A stretch of 64,000 bases of DNA from Phytophthora colocasiae (lineage: Eukaryota; Oomycota; Peronosporomycetes; Peronosporales; Peronosporaceae). Below are positions 63,455 through 64,000 of the stretch, piece after piece. The position numbers were made by a program, and so were the translations under genes. Below the pieces are notes generated by a model. That model was given only the letters and a program-made list of their open reading frames with translations, ran no database searches and was not told the DNA's origin. The stretch lies in assembly GCA_018806915.1 (NCBI GenBank), contig JAGKQI010000093.1, positions 310,001-374,000 on the forward strand, written 5' to 3'. Position 1 is the stretch's first letter. Each line of letters begins with the position of its first letter.

Positions 63455-64000
63455 ATGCGGCGCATCGGACAGTTCTACCACTACTGGCTGCTCGAAGCTC
63501 CATTGCTGACCAAGGCATTGACCGCTGCCACTCTCTCGGGTATAGGCGACCGAATTGCTCAACGTATCGAGGCCAAAACCACACCAGTTACAGTTGAGCA
63601 AGACACCAACGATGGACTTGTGAGCTCCAGTACTGCTCGGACGTTGCGTATGATGGTCTGGGGAGGGGTTTTCACAGCCCCCATCATGCACACTTGGTTT
63701 CACCTCATCGAACGCGCGATTCCGGGTACCGGCAAGCTAGTGGTTGCCAAGAAGGTGGCAGCGGACATGATCATTATGGCTCCCGCTATGGCCTTGGGCT
63801 TCTTCACAGTGACCAAAAGCATGGAGGGGGAGCGTCTTAGTGACGCTTTCGACATTGCCAAGGCCAAGCTGGAGCCGACGCTGACTATGAACTACAAAGT
63901 GTGGCCGATGGCTAATGTCCTCGTGTTCACGGTGATTCCGTTCCAGTACCGTACACCATTCGTCAACTGTGTGAGCTTGGGATGGTCGACGTTCTTGTCT
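63455..64000 (+). CDS. second Mpv17/PMP22 family protein, cut by the window end
   Basis: A tandem paralog 129 bp downstream of the first, in the same direction. It starts at ATG 63455 (MRRIGQFYHYWLLEAPLLTK), has GIGDRIAQRI, a longer loop (VEQDTNDGLVSSSTARTLRM) and the signature MNYKVWPMANVLVFTVIPFQYR. The 182 visible codons reach LGWSTFLS, so only the last few residues lie outside the window. No break is seen. Confidence 0.87.
   Translation, partial: MRRIGQFYHYWLLEAPLLTKALTAATLSGIGDRIAQRIEAKTTPVTVEQDTNDGLVSSSTARTLRMMVWGGVFTAPIMHTWFHLIERAIPGTGKLVVAKKVAADMIIMAPAMALGFFTVTKSMEGERLSDAFDIAKAKLEPTLTMNYKVWPMANVLVFTVIPFQYRTPFVNCVSLGWSTFLS

Noticed and set aside
1..64000. RxLR or Crinkler effector genes
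   Set aside because: I looked for a signal peptide followed by RxLR-dEER or LFLAK motifs in the supported genes and found none.
1..64000. tRNA, rRNA or CRISPR loci
   Set aside because: No cloverleaf, rRNA-like or spaced direct-repeat array recognised; the tRNA-like match at 33068 is a primer-binding site, and the Pro-Ala tract is a coding repeat.

Overview
The window is nuclear DNA from an oomycete, most likely Phytophthora or a close relative. The evidence is: four secreted copper monooxygenase genes of the oomycete AA17 type; a front-end fatty acid desaturase that reads like Phytophthora delta-5 desaturases; short spliceosomal introns of about 50-90 bp; very compact, often divergent gene pairs; and sequences matching the oomycete initiator/flanking promoter element next to at least two start codons. 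Species was not determined.

Layout. 0-13.5 kb: a mitochondrial-type rhomboid protease (-), a frameshifted tannase/feruloyl esterase (+), an ankyrin-PH-PX protein (+), a transportin-3/importin-13-like karyopherin (+), a small acidic repeat protein (-), and a GATA-like/PHD-finger protein (+). 13.7-26.1 kb: an intronless Argonaute (-), a small mitochondrial-type membrane protein (+), AP-3 sigma (-), a BTB/BACK protein (+), a TBC-domain RabGAP (-), an RWDD1/Gir2-type protein (-), and the GPI inositol acyltransferase PIGW/GWT1 (+). 26.7-28.3 kb: the desaturase.

29-46 kb is an accessory region. Four AA17-type genes share one catalytic module but have different low-complexity tails; three end in GPI-anchor-like signals and one in a six-cysteine module. 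A Copia retrotransposon with apparently identical LTRs, a 5-bp target duplication and an internal-tRNA-Met-type primer site has inserted 28 bp upstream of the third gene's ATG. A divergent pair (LRR/coiled-coil and MORN-repeat proteins) lies between the third and fourth.

46.5-50.1 kb is a Mutator-like transposon. It has 40-bp perfect terminal inverted repeats, a MULE transposase whose SWIM domain is out of frame, repeated TCGTACGA palindromes on both sides of the transposase, and a passenger ORF encoding a CxxC zinc-binding motif, a SUMO-interaction-like motif and a RING finger, interrupted by one TGA. This resembles a SUMO-targeted ubiquitin ligase carried by a MULE and is the most unusual item in the window.

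50.3-64 kb: a PDZ-FN3 protein, a giant VPS13-like lipid-transfer protein with internal PDZ-like, IQ and PH-like segments, and two tandem Mpv17/PMP22 genes, the second cut off by the window end.

Functional themes are plant cell-wall attack (AA17 monooxygenases, tannase/feruloyl esterase), GPI-anchor synthesis, lipid and membrane traffic (VPS13, AP-3 sigma, TBC RabGAP, PX/PH protein), RNA silencing (Argonaute) next to two transposons, and probable flagellar/cytoskeletal proteins. Several genes carry single-base frameshifts; whether these are real or assembly errors cannot be settled from sequence alone. All multi-exon models were made by eye.
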